Positions 10,660 to 23,436 of a DNA stretch of 64,000 bases are shown here, in pieces. The notes below the pieces were generated by a model, which was not told the origin of the DNA, did not search any database, and worked only from the letters and a program-made list of their open reading frames with translations. Each line of letters starts with the position of its first letter. Position 1 is the first letter of the stretch. Position numbers and translations under genes: made by a program. The DNA is from Branchiostoma floridae (Eukaryota > Chordata > Leptocardii > Amphioxiformes > Branchiostomatidae), in NCBI RefSeq assembly GCF_000003815.2, contig NC_049984.1, positions 4,912,491 to 4,976,490 of the forward strand. The letters run 5' to 3'.

Positions 10660-12147
10660 CCCTTCTATAGCCCTACCCCTGATTCTGTAAATGGTTCCAA
10701 TGCGGTCAAGGACATTGTCCCTGGATATGGCACATGCTGTGCCGGTTTTGGACAAATTTGCTGGGCGTCAAAGCTTCACTTCAACAGAGACCAAGGAGCG
10801 TATTCAGTTTCCTGTCAGCATGGACAGATCTAGATATCAGAAAGCTGGTAGCAATTAGAAAAGTCCACACTTAAAATTATGGTAAGCACATCAATGAAAA
10901 GCTCTGGAATAGAATACGTACCTCCTCCATGTTGTGGTGCGAGAGCTGGACTGAATGACTCTATGTTGCTATTTTGGCGCGGGCTCCAGACTCCAGGACA
11001 GACTGCGCTGTCAACGAATTCAGTACGGGGAACTGCGGCCTTCAAGGTCAACGCCGTTTGGTGTTTCTTTCAATCCCATGGGCTGGCTAGCGTCCATACC
11101 GCTGTTGGACATATAAGGGCATTCACGATTGTGCAGCGAAGTGAACAAGAGGACACGCCTAGCGAAATGAAAGATGTAAAACAACAACAAATAATTTGTG
11201 GGTAACACGTCAAAGATGGAAGCCCCTAACTTGTAAACATTTCTTGGCTCGACCATTGTCTCAATTTGCATATTAAACAACGTCAAGACGTGTTTTGTTT
11301 ATGTGTCAGGGGCCTTCAACTTTGAAATATTAGCCAAAAATGTAATTTTTTTTGCAAGTGCGAACTTCGAATGGTGAATTCTTATTTGATTATAGATATA
11401 GAGATCGATCACATATTAAGTTCAGGCGCCAGTTACGAATACGTACTAAAACGCGCCGATTTCGTCCGTCCACGAATTAAAGAAGTAAAATTTGAAACTG
11501 CTCTTTACTTCCTCCGTAAAAAGACATGCAGACTTTTCAGGTTGAAATATGCGCTCGTGGTTTATGATACAGTCTGTATCAACAAAACGTCCGAACGTTG
11601 CTTTTATCTAAACTCACGTATCAAGTACAGGGATTCTTCCTAGATGCACAGAGCAAACCCCTTCTGACCGGGGAGGCCCCAAGCTTCTGAAAGGAGTGGC
11701 GTCATTGGATCGCATTGAACTTGTGAAGGATTGTTTCCGGGTCGCTCACCGTGCTGCTGAAGAGCGTCTCCTGTCGGATACTATTGGTACTGCAGAGGTT
11801 GATGCTTACAAGAAAAGCACGATCCTTACGGAAAACATACGATCCTTACTAATTTCACGGTGTCCAAGAAACTACATTGGAAACGGTATACCGTCATGCG
11901 ACGCTTCGCTACGATGACGGTTGTCTATAGACACACAGGCGAAAGCGTAGCGGGCCGCCGGCCGGGTGCAGGATACTAGTATTGCGCGCGAACCAGAATG
12001 ACGCATATTTTCGTCTTGCAACACTTCATACCTGAATACATGTACCGTCTTTGTTTTAATGTTTATTACCTGCCTTTTCCTTCGTATGAGACGCAACGAA
12101 GAGGATGAGTCACATGTACAGGGCGGACCGGCAATACCCAGCCAAAC

Positions 12148-12332
12148 TGACAACCCGCCGTACGTGCAAATACGTTCTGTCTACGTGCCATCGGGCTGTG
12201 GATTCGCCCCCCGTACGAGCCAGTACGGGCGACACGCCTGCCCTGTACAGCCAGAACGTTTTCAGAAATACGTGGCAGACCTGGCCTCCCCAAAAAACGT
12301 ACGGACAAATTGCACGTACGGCGGGTTGTGCC
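12148..12332. mobile_element. MITE with ACAACCCGCCGTACGTGCAA termini
   Basis: The left end ACAACCCGCCGTACGTGCAA is matched by the inverse TTGCACGTACGGCGGGTTGT at the right end. The interior shares GAGCCAGTACGGGCGAC with the element at 40529-40809, so they are one family. Confidence 0.75.
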
Positions 12333-12724
12333 CACCCACGTAGAGCGCCTTATAAACCCGTGAAGTAGGTGCCAAGTGCGGGGTTACGTTTCTTAACCCC
12401 GAAACAGGTCAGGTGCAAGGAAGGGGATAAGCTTAATTGGAAGCACTCCCGTGTACATGTGAGTGTTAGCCTGGGTGCAGTCCTAGTTAGGCCTATCTAC
12501 TCAGATTGTCGCTACCATACTCTCCATGTAGAGGCGCCGGCTTGTTTTTTTTTACATCTTTTTATGCGTTTTTCAGCAGTTTGGCCGCCGAAAAAAAAAC
12601 CCTGTCAAAACAGAAAGCTTAAGACCCACTTACTTATTAATTAGATCCTCCCGTGTCTAGTAGCACTGTAAGGCAGCAAGCAGTCTCCATTCAGGGCGGT
12701 TTTGGTCCGCTCCCTTCAGGTTAA

Positions 12725-13237
12725 AGGGGCATTCCACTCCACACGGGAGTGTTATTTTCCGATAGATATCAATTTTAGGAAGTAATACATGCATACTACT
12801 TCACATTATACGATCAAGTACCCAGTTGCTCCACGTGCCTCAAAAGCATTCAGTCTTCTACTAAACTCCCAGAGTACCCTCTAATTGAATTAATCCTATG
12901 GCTGAATACAATGCAAACCTTTTAGGTACGGTTACAAAATTTATTTCAGGTTCGCTAAGAAATCTCGTCTTGTTCTTGTATTCTTTGCTATCTTATGAGC
13001 AATTTGCTTTCTCGGTGTGCTCAGCGAACCTCATTTATTCCGAAAATATGCACGATAAACAAAGTGTTTATGCGTATAGGGAATGCATGGGAAGGGTCTG
13101 CATGGGTTTATTGAGTGTCATATTGCATACAAAACACACATTGCTCAATTCATCCCAAGGTGAATTCGGCTGATTATGTATTCATTGACACATTATCTAT
13201 TGGAAAACAAAACTCCCTTCTGGAGTGGAATGCCCCT
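12725..13237. mobile_element. TTAA-flanked MITE (Kolobok/piggyBac-like)
   Basis: The termini AGGGGCATTCCACTCC and the inverse are flanked by TTAA at 12721-12724 and 13238-13241. TIR similarity extends about 45 bp. The TTAA target and AGGGG start are typical of Kolobok-type DNA transposons. No transposase frame is present, so it is non-autonomous. Confidence 0.8.
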
Positions 13238-13869
13238 TTAATCCCCAATTGACCAAGGTCCCTCTGTAGCAAGTGCCTTCAAATCAATTTTAGGCTTACC
13301 CATTTTATTTTTTATTTTGGCGAGTTGCCTGTGCAGTGTTTTAGCGTGTCTATCTGCAGGCATTCTATTAAAGCACATGTCGTGTGCACTTTATCCTTCT
13401 TTCTGTGATGGTGGTGCTAAGAGACTAACACCCACAGGCGGACTTACTGTGGCGGACCAGGGTGTTACCTAGGCAACTCCATCGTCATGTGCAGGTGCAG
13501 GATTTCCACTATGGAATTCACCGTTCTTTTTTTGTGTGTGTGGGGGGGGGGTGTTCTTTATTCTAATGATTGCAAACATAAGACGTGAGAGCTGAAATAA
13601 ATAAAGGAAATCATCTCGTTTTGAATAGATTAATATGAAAAATAGTAAAATATTGTGTTTTACAACAAAATACTACTATAAAGACTTCACTGAGCACACC
13701 AAGCAGAAGAAAGAAAGAGTTATATAAATCTCACTCTGATGTTTAACCTTGGATGTCACCGAGAACAAAATTAGGCGATTCTCGGTAAAATGTCAATCAC
13801 AGCACGCCGCCTGTAGATTGGGAGTTGTGATATCAGCCCCCCTCCCCCCTCTGGAACACCGCCGCGTGA

Positions 13870-14340
13870 ACCGTCTAGTCTTTACCAGACTCCAGCCTGG
13901 CCGAATAGTAGTAAAGTTATGTTGCAAACTAAGTTCTTGCCCGTGGGCTAATTGCAGGTAACAAGAGAGATTCATACAGTGTAAAAACAATATCACAAGT
14001 GTCTACTCTAGTCTAAAGCTAGTAAAAGCTAACTCTAGATCCTGGAGTATTGGGTTTGACTCCTTTTTCGAAGACAGTGGAAGACGAAATACCCCACCTT
14101 TTCTATCATGTGTGGTTTTTGTGATGTTAGAGGGAGAATTGTTTTCTTTTTGTCGGTGAATGTAAAGAAGTTTGGGTGGAATTTGGTGGCCTCTTCAAAC
14201 AGCTCATTTCTTTCGTGATCGTAGAAAGAGCAGTTTGACATAAATGTGTTTCGTCTTCCACCACGTTTGACGTGCACTGTTCGCACGTTCTTTCACAAAC
14301 AGTTAGCTTATAATAGTAATAGGGGAGTTTGGCCAAGCTA
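13870..14340 (-). mobile_element. 3' end of a non-LTR retrotransposon (degenerate)
   Basis: The minus strand encodes CERTCEQC..VEDETH, then after a frameshift FYDHERNELFEEATKFH. This is the Cys/His motif with the conserved VEDE(T/K)H and YDHER that end many LINE reverse-transcriptase ORFs. The following 3' part reappears in inverted orientation at 25790-26020. Confidence 0.7.
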
Positions 14341-14653
14341 GGAATAAAAGTCTAGTAGGAGTTACTTGGCTTAGGAGTGGACTGGGCGGCCGCGGAGAGC
14401 TGGATAGACTACAAAAGACTCTGAAAACCCATAGTAACTTATTTGTCCCTGTTTGGCCAAATTCTTCTATGTTTTTTTTTATCCAGTTGACACGTTTGCC
14501 TGGAGACTAGAAACCGTCATCTGGAAGTGATGTGTGCACGGCGAAGGTCACACGTGATAGCAATAACGAAGCCTGTAAATCCCCGCAGGCAGGAGATTCA
14601 CACATAGCCACTTTTAAGAGCGAAGTAAAGTCCTTAAGTACAAATGTCATGAC

Positions 14654-15008
14654 AAATCTCCAACCAGACCCTACGGTAGCATATAGGGGTGGGTACCGGT
14701 GCAGAAATATTCAGGTACAGGTACAATCCAGGTCCAGAGGATCAGGTCCATGTCTGGACCTGAACCTGGACCTAATTGTTTGTGAATGGGCAATACACAA
14801 AACAATGGTCCATTTCGCTACAAAGGAATGTGTTTGGTGGAGTATCCCATCTTCAGGTTAACAACGCAAACTGCCCCTGTTATTAAGGCTTGACCGTAGA
14901 AACTTGATAAAAATGACTATCAACTCTCCTCGACTTCGCTCTCGCTATTTGTTTGGGCCAATAAGCCTCAAAACACGTGATGCTACCGGAGGATCTGCTT
15001 GGAGATTA
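14654..15008. mobile_element. TAATCTCCAAGCAGA-family MITE with internal insertion
   Basis: Left end AATCTCCAACCAGACCCTAC, right end GATCTGCTTGGAGATTA. The interior contains a GGGTGGGTACCGGT...CAGGT-rich segment that is not in other family members, probably a nested element. Confidence 0.65.
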
Positions 15009-15904
15009 ATGACAAATGGCACGATGGCCTTGTGGTCAGGGTTGCGGACTTAGAACCTGGAGGTACTGTGTTTGAATGTCTCACATGTCCCAATATTGTG
15101 TCATTTGGAAATGCGCTCAACGCCTATTTCCTCTTTCGACTCAAGTATAAGCCTAACGTCACATTTCCAAACCGGGGTCCGGCCGGGATGTTTTTATATA
15201 GAAACGAAAAATAGAAACGTGTACGTAAAAATATACACAGATAATGCCGACGACTTTTTTCTTTACGTCTTGTGTAGTTTGCTGTCTTTTATATTATACT
15301 TTTCGTTCCCCAAAGCTGCCCGACCGGGCCCCGGTTTGGAAATGTGACGTACGTAGGCATATAAACTGAATACAGCTGCGGTTAGGGACGTCTGTCTGAT
15401 AGGAACATTCATCAAAACGAGAAGGGATTCATCCCGATGTGAGTGGATCAAATAGATCTGCATCTTGGTTCAGTTCTTTTCCCGTATGAAGTCCTGTTTT
15501 TCTTCCAGTTCTTGTTCCAGGAACTTGTAACAAAAGAAAGGATCACACAGGTAGAATTTTAAATTTTATTCATATCAAGTTTCATAACCCATTTTCTTCA
15601 AATGTGCGTTTTACAGCAAACAAATTGTACATTTTTTATCATCTATCTCTAATACATCTAATTTATTTAACGTTACTTGGCCGTAGTATGTACAGAAAAC
15701 ATAAGGCCGTGTCAAAGTTTTATCATCTTTGTTTATCTCAACGCAAAGACATTATATATACACAAACGACGTCATAAACTATGTTTTGTTGCCATCATGA
15801 GCTCTATATTTGTCTGAAGATATGTTTTATAAATCCACAAGTCTCGCGTATTTGTACGAAATTCAGCTCTCTGCTATTAAAGTGCATTTCTGATAAAGTT
15901 GTTC

Positions 15905-16078
15905 AGCCATTTTTCAGTCTTTTGGAGTCATAATCACACGTTTGGTGGCTTTCTATTTGTACTGGTTCGCTCGTGTCTACGGACCGGCAGCACAAGCGAC
16001 CCAGTGCAAAAAGAAACGGTCAGCAAAAGTGTATTATGAGCCAAAAAAGATTAAATAAAAGGCCCAGAGAGCCAGTGC
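15905..16078. mobile_element. MITE with CATAATACACTTTTGCTG-type arms
   Basis: Related to 24632-24805: shared AAGCGACCCA(A/G)T, then a long poly-A-rich arm containing GGTCAGCAAAAGTGTATTAT. The left arm is more degraded here. Confidence 0.6.
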
Positions 16079-17289
16079 TATGGACGATACCCCCCTCCCT
16101 CACAGACGCTCACTCGGGGATCATTCTTTCCCCGCTGTGAACGACAACTTGTACTACCAGTAATTAGCAAGTGAGATTATTATCAGGAGCGGCGGACTTG
16201 GTGGTCTCTTGCAAAGTGAGACGAGGCAGGGGTCTAAACCCGAGCCGGCTTTCTGTGTTTTCTTGTTTTTGTCGCCGAGTTTCTGATCTCAGCACGAAGA
16301 GATTTTCACCTTCCCTTTGGCGTTCGCCGCCATCTTGAATATTCAGTCTCCGACCGGCCGAAATTCACACAAAGTGTATCATTGTCAGGGAGTTATTTAG
16401 TCCGGGAGAAATAGGTTTACTGGGCTCGCGAAGAAGGGGTAAACCTTTTAATTATGTCCTCTTTTCAGAAATACGAAGTTAATCATATTCCCATTTCATT
16501 CTACCTGTCAAAAGCTACAAGAAGTTACCCTCTTCTAAGGAAAGCCATACATAATGATAAAAACTTCAATCAGGTCAAATACATGTGTACAGTTTGCTAT
16601 GTTTTACGCATTATTTTTCACAAGCCAGTAGAACACCTAGTTTGGAATAGTATTACGATATGACCCTCTACCCAATCGCCGTTTTGGTGGATGGGAATGA
16701 AATTCGCGACGATCTTTCTTGCACAGTGTAGCCAGTCAGAAAGGTCGCCTTCTAGCACAGAACATGGACATTTATTATCATGTATTACATGTAAGTCCCA
16801 GGTCGTTTCAGACACTAAATAGTTTTCAAGTGGTCAGCTGTCGACTGCACGGAACGATTGCACACTCTTCATGAGAAAATATGAGTCTGCCGATGCAAAA
16901 ATTGAATCTATCATGCCCCTTTAGAACAATATGATTATGATTTGACAACGTCAATGGCAAACTATTATCTATGCAACATGTGAAAAATAATCAAGTCCAA
17001 AACAAGCCTATTCTACATGTATATACATCTAGACTCTGACAGACTCCGCGGATAGCTTGAAAAGGTAGAAATTTTCCAAATAGGTTGAATAACTTAATGT
17101 TTGTAGCAAACCCTGGCCGGCTAACACCTCTAGCAAAAGTCTATTTCTACTATTCCAGCTATCTACAGAGTCTGGTAGGCACTAGTATACATTAGTTGTG
17201 ATGTTCCATCAAACAGTCGCGTAGCTAATATAGCCTAACCTTAAGTCTATTTTAATATCGATGTTAATATGTCATCATATTGAAGAATT

Positions 17290-18695
17290 TCAAACCGTAC
17301 TGGTGCCGAAAAATGAGTCGTATCTTTCTAGGTGGTACCGAGTAGAGGCGTCCATGTCGCTATTTCCCTGCTTCGTGTTCCATTCACCCAACGCCAGCTC
17401 CAAATCGTACTCCTGGCTGTTTTCTGTGCTTGGTGTCCACAGACTGGTTGGACTGTAGTCTTGCAAACACTGGGATTCGAACCCGTGTACTGTAGTGTTA
17501 TGGGTGGGACTTGTAGGACTGAGTACGGGCGGTGGGTGCGTTGGGCTACACATGTGCGCGTTGTTGTTGTTGTTGTTGTTGTTTATGTTGCTGCTGCTGT
17601 TGTTGATATGGCTGTGTCTTGAGGTAGAAACTCCAGAGAATGGCAGACTTGAAACAGGTGGACGGTTCCCGTCGTTTGGCATTTGCGCGGCCTGAGAATG
17701 AAGAGAGGAATAAAACTTTAATGTCCGACCTCTAACACACACAGTCGAAGTAAAAGTCAATGATCTTAAAACGCTCCGGGGAGGGTGTTTTGGTTCTTTA
17801 TGCTATAAAACACCCCATAACATGTGTATGACAGAGTCAAAAAGACAAGTACGCCCTCCTTGCTCATTGATACCAAACAGATGGAATCTGAACATAATTA
17901 CAGATTTGTAGAAGTGGAAACAAGTTTAAGTTCACAAATATGTTCCACGTTATAGGATAGAAATCTAAAGTTAAGTCAGGTAGGCAATGTAAAGTCTAAA
18001 CTTGTAGGAGATAGTTACAATGTTGACCGATCCTGAAATGTATCTGGAATATTCTATACTGTTGTTTTGTTAAACATTTCAAGCTAACTCCAAACTGACA
18101 GACAAAAAATTAAAGAACGACATGGTACATGTACGTTCGCGTAACCAAAGTACAGTAGTTGAATTAAAGCATTCTAGTCCAAGTCACAAGAAAGAACACA
18201 GCTAGGTACTACATTAGGGCAAACAATACCTAACGACTGAACTTGGTTTTAAGTCCTAAGATATCAAATTTTCCCTTCTATTAAACGATGAAAAAATCTT
18301 TTCAAATTTACCTTTTCCTTTGCCCAGATGTATCCCCGAGTTTTCGCCCAGTAGACGTAGTCTGCAGTCGCCGTTCTCTCGTTGTAGGACATAGTCAAGG
18401 ATTCCTCTAAATCCGTGATGTATTCAATGGCGAACTTGAGACACTGAATCTTCGACAACTTTTTCCCTGGTTCTCTCCGATGGGACAGCTTGGTCCGGAG
18501 GGCCTCGTACGCGCGGTTCATGTCCTTCATGCGGGCCCGCTCGCGCTCACTCGCCGTCCGCCTCTGCTGCATCTCCCGCTCGCGCTCCGCCTCGAGCTCG
18601 GCCGCCGAGAGCACCGGGTGGAACCGCACTCTCTCTCGGTCCCCGTCGCTCTCGTCGCCCGAGGAGCTGTCGAGTCTTGACGCTAGCTCTGGCAT
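17290..18695 (-). CDS. bHLH transcription factor, group A, mesp/mesogenin-like
   Basis: Two exons join in phase 0: 18312-18695 (128 codons, donor GTAAAT) and 17290-17691 (133 codons plus stop, acceptor TTCTCAG), giving 261 residues. The ATG at 18695 has a strong context (GTCACCATG). Residues about 46-102 form the bHLH: basic region RRTASERERARMKDMN, helix 1 AYEALRTKL, a loop with PGKK, and helix 2 LSKIQCLKFAIEYITDLEESL. The ASERE(R/K)xRM basic region resembles Mesp and mesogenin, regulators of paraxial mesoderm; another group A subfamily is possible. The C-terminal half is Ser/Pro/Asn-rich with a polyasparagine run from a GTT microsatellite and ends in an acidic segment, as in a trans-activation region. 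It should act in the nucleus as an E-box-binding dimer. Confidence 0.8.
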
Positions 18696-18780
18696 GGTGA
18701 CAACTCGGGCAGTGTACCGTGTCGTCTGTCCTATAAGGTAAGAAAACACATGGAAGATATAAAGACCTCCTCCAACTGTT

Positions 18781-18787
18781 CTTTATA
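18781..18787 (-). promoter_or_regulatory. Candidate TATA box of the bHLH gene
   Basis: The minus strand reads TATAAAG, 86 bp upstream of the chosen ATG, which would put the transcription start near 18755. Inferred from motif and distance only. Confidence 0.4.
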
Positions 18788-20932
18788 TGCTGTCTGCCAC
18801 GTCTATATTTTAAATAGCTTGTCCATGGAGGTTAAACCTCCTTGGCTTGTCTATATATTTCTTAGGAGGTTATAATGAACTGACTGACTGACTTTAAGGA
18901 ACTCCTCTTTGGCATTCCTTATTCCTTTCCTTCTGATATTTTTATCGAAACTTTTGCCAGTTTTCGAGAGAATTTTTTGGTATGTTGAAAAAGAAATCTT
19001 TGTTAGAATTCTGTATTGCTTTGGAATTTATTTCACTCGACGTAGCAATTTCTGAAATTTGAATCACTTTTTGTATGCTACACGAACTTTTCAAAAGGGA
19101 TACGATTACGAGTGTGTACGTTTTAGTGTGTAGTTTGCACGGAAACCAATTCATGTTTTACGTTTGCACCCATAAAAAACACACAAATGTCCCAAGTTTC
19201 CCAGGTTACATTACTAATAATTTCACGTACGGTAAAATGCAGTGCGAACAACTGCGTTTTTACATCAATAATTTCGCACCTTGTCGCGAAGACATCTTTA
19301 ATCACATTTGAACATGTAAAAATTCATTATTTCACAAGAAGGTGACAACTACTGACATCAAACAGATAGAAGCCTTATAAGATCTAATCTATTCTGGCTA
19401 AGTGTGAAGAGGTGGGGCACACATGGTCGTGCAAAGAATAAAACTTACTAAAACTAACGCCTTACTTTGTTCTGAGGAGAGTGTAAAAAGGGGGAGTGTG
19501 CAATTTTTTCATTTTGTGTTCGCATGTTTTCTCATACCACCGTTTAAGTGTGAATTTATAATATTTCTAACAATGCAAAGTATTTCATATCATTTCTGAA
19601 TGCAGAATAACTCTACCAGAAAATTGTCAATGAATTTTTAGGGAGGGTGTAACGATTCGCCGACGAGAAAACTTAAAACTTGAAAATGACCCGTGCTTGT
19701 AAGAAAATACCTAAAAGTTAAAACTGTAAACCAAATAGTTTTAGGACTGAAGGAACTGAAGGCCACGGGTTATTTCAAGAGAAAGTTTCCTTTTTTATAT
19801 TTCCGACTAAATTTGATTGACTTGCAATTACGCTTCAAGTAAGACCTGTGCAGCTGTAAAAGACTTACAGCGTGCCTTCATGTAGCATAGAAGAAAAATA
19901 CTTCGTCTGCGTGTGGCATGAACGTGCGTCTTTGCCGGGCAAGCTAGTCGATAATTTTAACCTCCTTAGTTCTTGGCACGGGTAAAGTAAACTTTCGCAC
20001 ACACATAGGTGCGAAACGGTCGATACAAACACTTATCAGAAACAACAAATACTTCCTCACCTCGGTGTAACAATTGGTCAGAAGAAGGAATCCTTCGTCA
20101 GTTTCAGAGACATAACACTCTGACTTGTGTGAACGCTAGAAGTGCGGACTTCTCCCTCTTCGGAGCGCCCTTCTCGGCCTGACTAACTCGCTCCGGGTTT
20201 TGAAACAACTGACGGCAGCGTTTCGCAGCTCATCTATTTTTAATTTGTTATTTTGCACCTCTGGTGGCGGAGGACACGCCTCCTCAATTAGTGCGGCCGC
20301 AAGAACAGACGAACCGACCCGGCACGAGCCCTGGTGTTGGGTTTCTCTCCCGCCGGTTTCATAGGCAACATTTACGTTCGATAGGCGACCGATCGAGGAA
20401 AGCGTACTAGTACTTTTTTTAGCACTGAAATAGAAAATTGTAACATTAACAAAAAGAGTAGCAAAATGCAAGGAGAAACATTGTGATAGGGAATTATTTA
20501 CTTTGAAAGATGTTTATGTAACATGGAAGTGAGTGAGGGTGCATTTGATTATCACTTATACGTCATGGGCGCAAATTGGTAGCAATTTTAGTTGTATACA
20601 GAATATGTTGCTTTGAAAAATCCAAATCATACGTCTATGGCATGCTTCTGATCGAGTTTACAAAATTTAGACATGTTTGACAACTTGACCTTGATGTAAA
20701 GCTTTTTTAAAAGTACATGACACACCCTGTGAACAAGATGAAACAGACGGGTACTAGATACCATGAGTCCATAGGATGCTGGAATGATAGAAGAAAATGC
20801 CAAATAGACTGAATAATGCCCGATGAAAACGCCTAAAGCACGTGCATCATGAAAGAACAACCGGAGCCGAACCTAGCTATGCTTGGAGAGTAGCAAACTA
20901 TGTAGTAGAGACTAGGTATTATGGTATTAGAT

Positions 20933-21142
20933 GCTATCCAAGCAGAGGTTCGGCTCAGGTTGTTTTTTAGTCGTTTTTATCGGGCTTTCTATTTTGAACT
21001 GTATCTTTGTATTATCAAAACTTAACCTCTGCTGGCACACGGAACTTTCAATGTTAGGTTTTGACAATTCAAAATAGAAAGCCCGATAAAACGAATTAAA
21101 AACGTCAAAAACAGCCGGAGCCGAACCTCTGCTTGGAGAGTA
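20933..21142. mobile_element. AGCAGAGGTT-family MITE
   Basis: Long inverted arms: CCAAGCAGAGGTTCGGCTC at the left, its inverse at the right, and an inner arm TATCGGGCTTTCTATTTTG. Flanks GGTATTAGA and GGTATTAGG form a near-perfect 9-bp target duplication. A detached right end of another copy lies at about 20855-20893. Confidence 0.8.
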
Positions 21143-22727
21143 GGTATTAGGTACACACAGACTGAGGAACAAGAACACCCCCCCCCCCTGTCCCGGCACG
21201 ATATAGGATAAACACGTACACAGGGGTCCGACGTGGGAAACAACAAACAGGCGAATTTTCACCGTGACTGTGAGGATCCAGACGACAGCGCTGATTTAAT
21301 TATCTTGTCTGTCCCACTGGTGGATTTCACGGCGATTTTCTGAAGAGAGCGTCCCACCGAGAGACCATGTCTGCGAATTCGGTTAAAACAACACACACGG
21401 AATTACAGCAATGTTCGTTGACCATTTGTTTTGTACGTTTATGTTTATGTTTATTAATGCCAAACAATTATCCTTGTTATTGATTCTCAATGTACAGGAT
21501 CTATTTATCATTTATTTACTTATATATTTCTTTACACTTTGTGTTTACGGTTGATTGAACCCTTTAGATGTCGGCGTTCTGAAGGATAATATTGGTGTTC
21601 CACAAATTTCAGGATTCTAAGAAGCTGTAATAAATAAATAAATCCATGGATGACGCAACAATACAATGTTCTTGTTGTTGTTTTTATTTCCAAGCAGATG
21701 TTCTTGTGGTAATATAACGGTACCAACGTCCAACGGTATCTACTTTGAGATTAGTTATTTTGTCATCCAGAGAGGAGCATATTGTGTTGTTTTGTTAAAC
21801 TATTAGTACTTCACTTGGAATTCATCGTCCGTCTCGCGGTTTCAGCTAATCACACCTGATACCCTCGATAAGTGTTTTGGGTTTAATATAGTCGGCATAA
21901 CCGTCCTTCGGTGCACCTTCGGCGTAACACTAACACACCAGCTTCTGTATCTGTATCTAAATTCATATAGCCGGTATAACCGTCCTTCGACGTAACACAC
22001 AAGCTTGGTAGGCACGAGGCGCAGCAGCAGCTGGTTATATTACATTGAACGACCCGTCACACCTAACCTTAGCACATCTATCTGCAAGGGTTCTTCAAAA
22101 GGTACCCCTACTCTGCTTGGTGATGACAAATTCCACACTACGATAGTTCTGAGGATTAAAATAAGGGTAGTCAAGAATTTGGGACAACCTTATTGCCATT
22201 TTAGAATCGTCTTTGATATATTGGCATGGAGCGGTAGGGAAAAATAAAGGAAAACACGAACTTGTTTGCATAGCTTCACAGAAAGAAATACACATTTCCA
22301 CAGAACCAAGAATGTGTATTGTGAAGATCTTATTGTCCTTGAGCAGATCCTCTCTACACACGGACTTGGCTGTATTAAGCCCTACAAGGTGCGAAACGGC
22401 AATTCACACAAGGCTTACAGACAGATTAGCAACGAAGGGCGGAAGAAAGTAAGGAAAGAAGACTTAAAAGATGACCACGAGGAACAAATATTTGTAGGGA
22501 AAGAACTGACGGGAGACAGCGAAAGCAATAGACATTCTAAGAAAAGAAAAGGTGTAACAAAAAATTCAAATTATGATAAAACTAATGACAGGATTCTTCT
22601 TTAATTACCTGCACTGTATAAAATCTCGTCTATCAACACAAGAAAGCTAAAACATAGTAGTTATACTAATGTAAAAGCGTTAAGAAAATACGTCTAAAAG
22701 TAAAACGTATTACGGACAATAAACGTA

Positions 22728-23097
22728 TAAAGCGTTTTATCGGGCTTTCTATTTTGTGATGATTTTCTTTATGTCTTTCAGCCGTACGTGTTGGATAAAA
22801 ACGCCTATCGTACTTTTACGACTATCTCAAATGGTGTACGCTTTCTTGGGCTACCTTATACACTGGTAAAACCCTAGCCTCGTTCACAGACTTGTATCAG
22901 CGCTGGCCTCTATTGTTTTGTGGCAAATGTTCTCTAATGCTGCTCTCGTTTTCTATGGGTTTTATAGGGCTTTCTATTTGTACCGTGTGTCGATGTCTCG
23001 TGGCCAACAAAACTGTACAAAGTAGAAAGCCTGATGAAAACGCCTAAAAAACGTCAAGAACATAAGGAGCCTTACCTCTAGCTCTGCTTGGAGAGTA
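22728..23097. mobile_element. AGCAGAGGTT-family MITE, left end truncated
   Basis: Inner arms TATCGGGCTTTCTATTTTG (left) and an imperfect inverse (right), ending CTCTGCTTGGAGAGTA. The outer left terminus is missing. Confidence 0.6.
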
Positions 23098-23436
23098 CTC
23101 TAATGCCAGGAAAGTGTGCCCTGTACCCCCCAATCTGCGAAGGAAGCTAGTAAAACGCCAAGAATGAGTGAGATCTGCACATCTGCTCGGAGATGATGTG
23201 GTTGGTGAGTTATACAATGGCATGAGAAGGGAGCTCGTGTCACGGCTGGTTTCAATCAGACACGGAGACCCAAGTTCAATCAGCCCACAAATTGTGGCAT
23301 TGCCTGGCACCGGACCACACAAACCGATCAGTTCGTTTCTTTAAACCCTTGCAGTGCCTAGTGGCACGAACGATAGCAGGTTTCATTGTAGGGTACATAT
23401 TGTTTTACAGGGAGGAGTTGCTTGCCCTTTCCCTTA

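Larger units (their letters stand above)
7343..10882. repeat. Segmental duplication, right copy
   Basis: Counterpart of 1-3530, including the two terminal SDR exons, the LRR exon and the palindromic MITE. Differences are scattered single bases and a few small indels, at a level compatible either with a recent duplication or with allelic divergence in a highly heterozygous species. Confidence 0.9.
10883..17289. other. Gene-poor region with repeats
   Basis: I find no supportable protein gene here. It holds a palindromic-ended element (12148-12332), a TTAA-flanked MITE (12725-13237), a LINE 3' relic (13870-14340), a TAATCTCC-family element (14654-15008), a SINE-like stretch at about 15010-15110 with a degenerate B box, and an inverted-repeat element (15905-16078). 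A short GC-richer island at 16080-16400 contains a YY1-type motif around a minus-strand ATG at 16333. Short open frames such as 11371-11643 show no recognisable domain. Confidence 0.5.

Noticed and set aside
22266-22604. 112-codon Lys/Glu-rich frame as a gene
   Set aside because: No domain, no splice context and surrounded by repeats.
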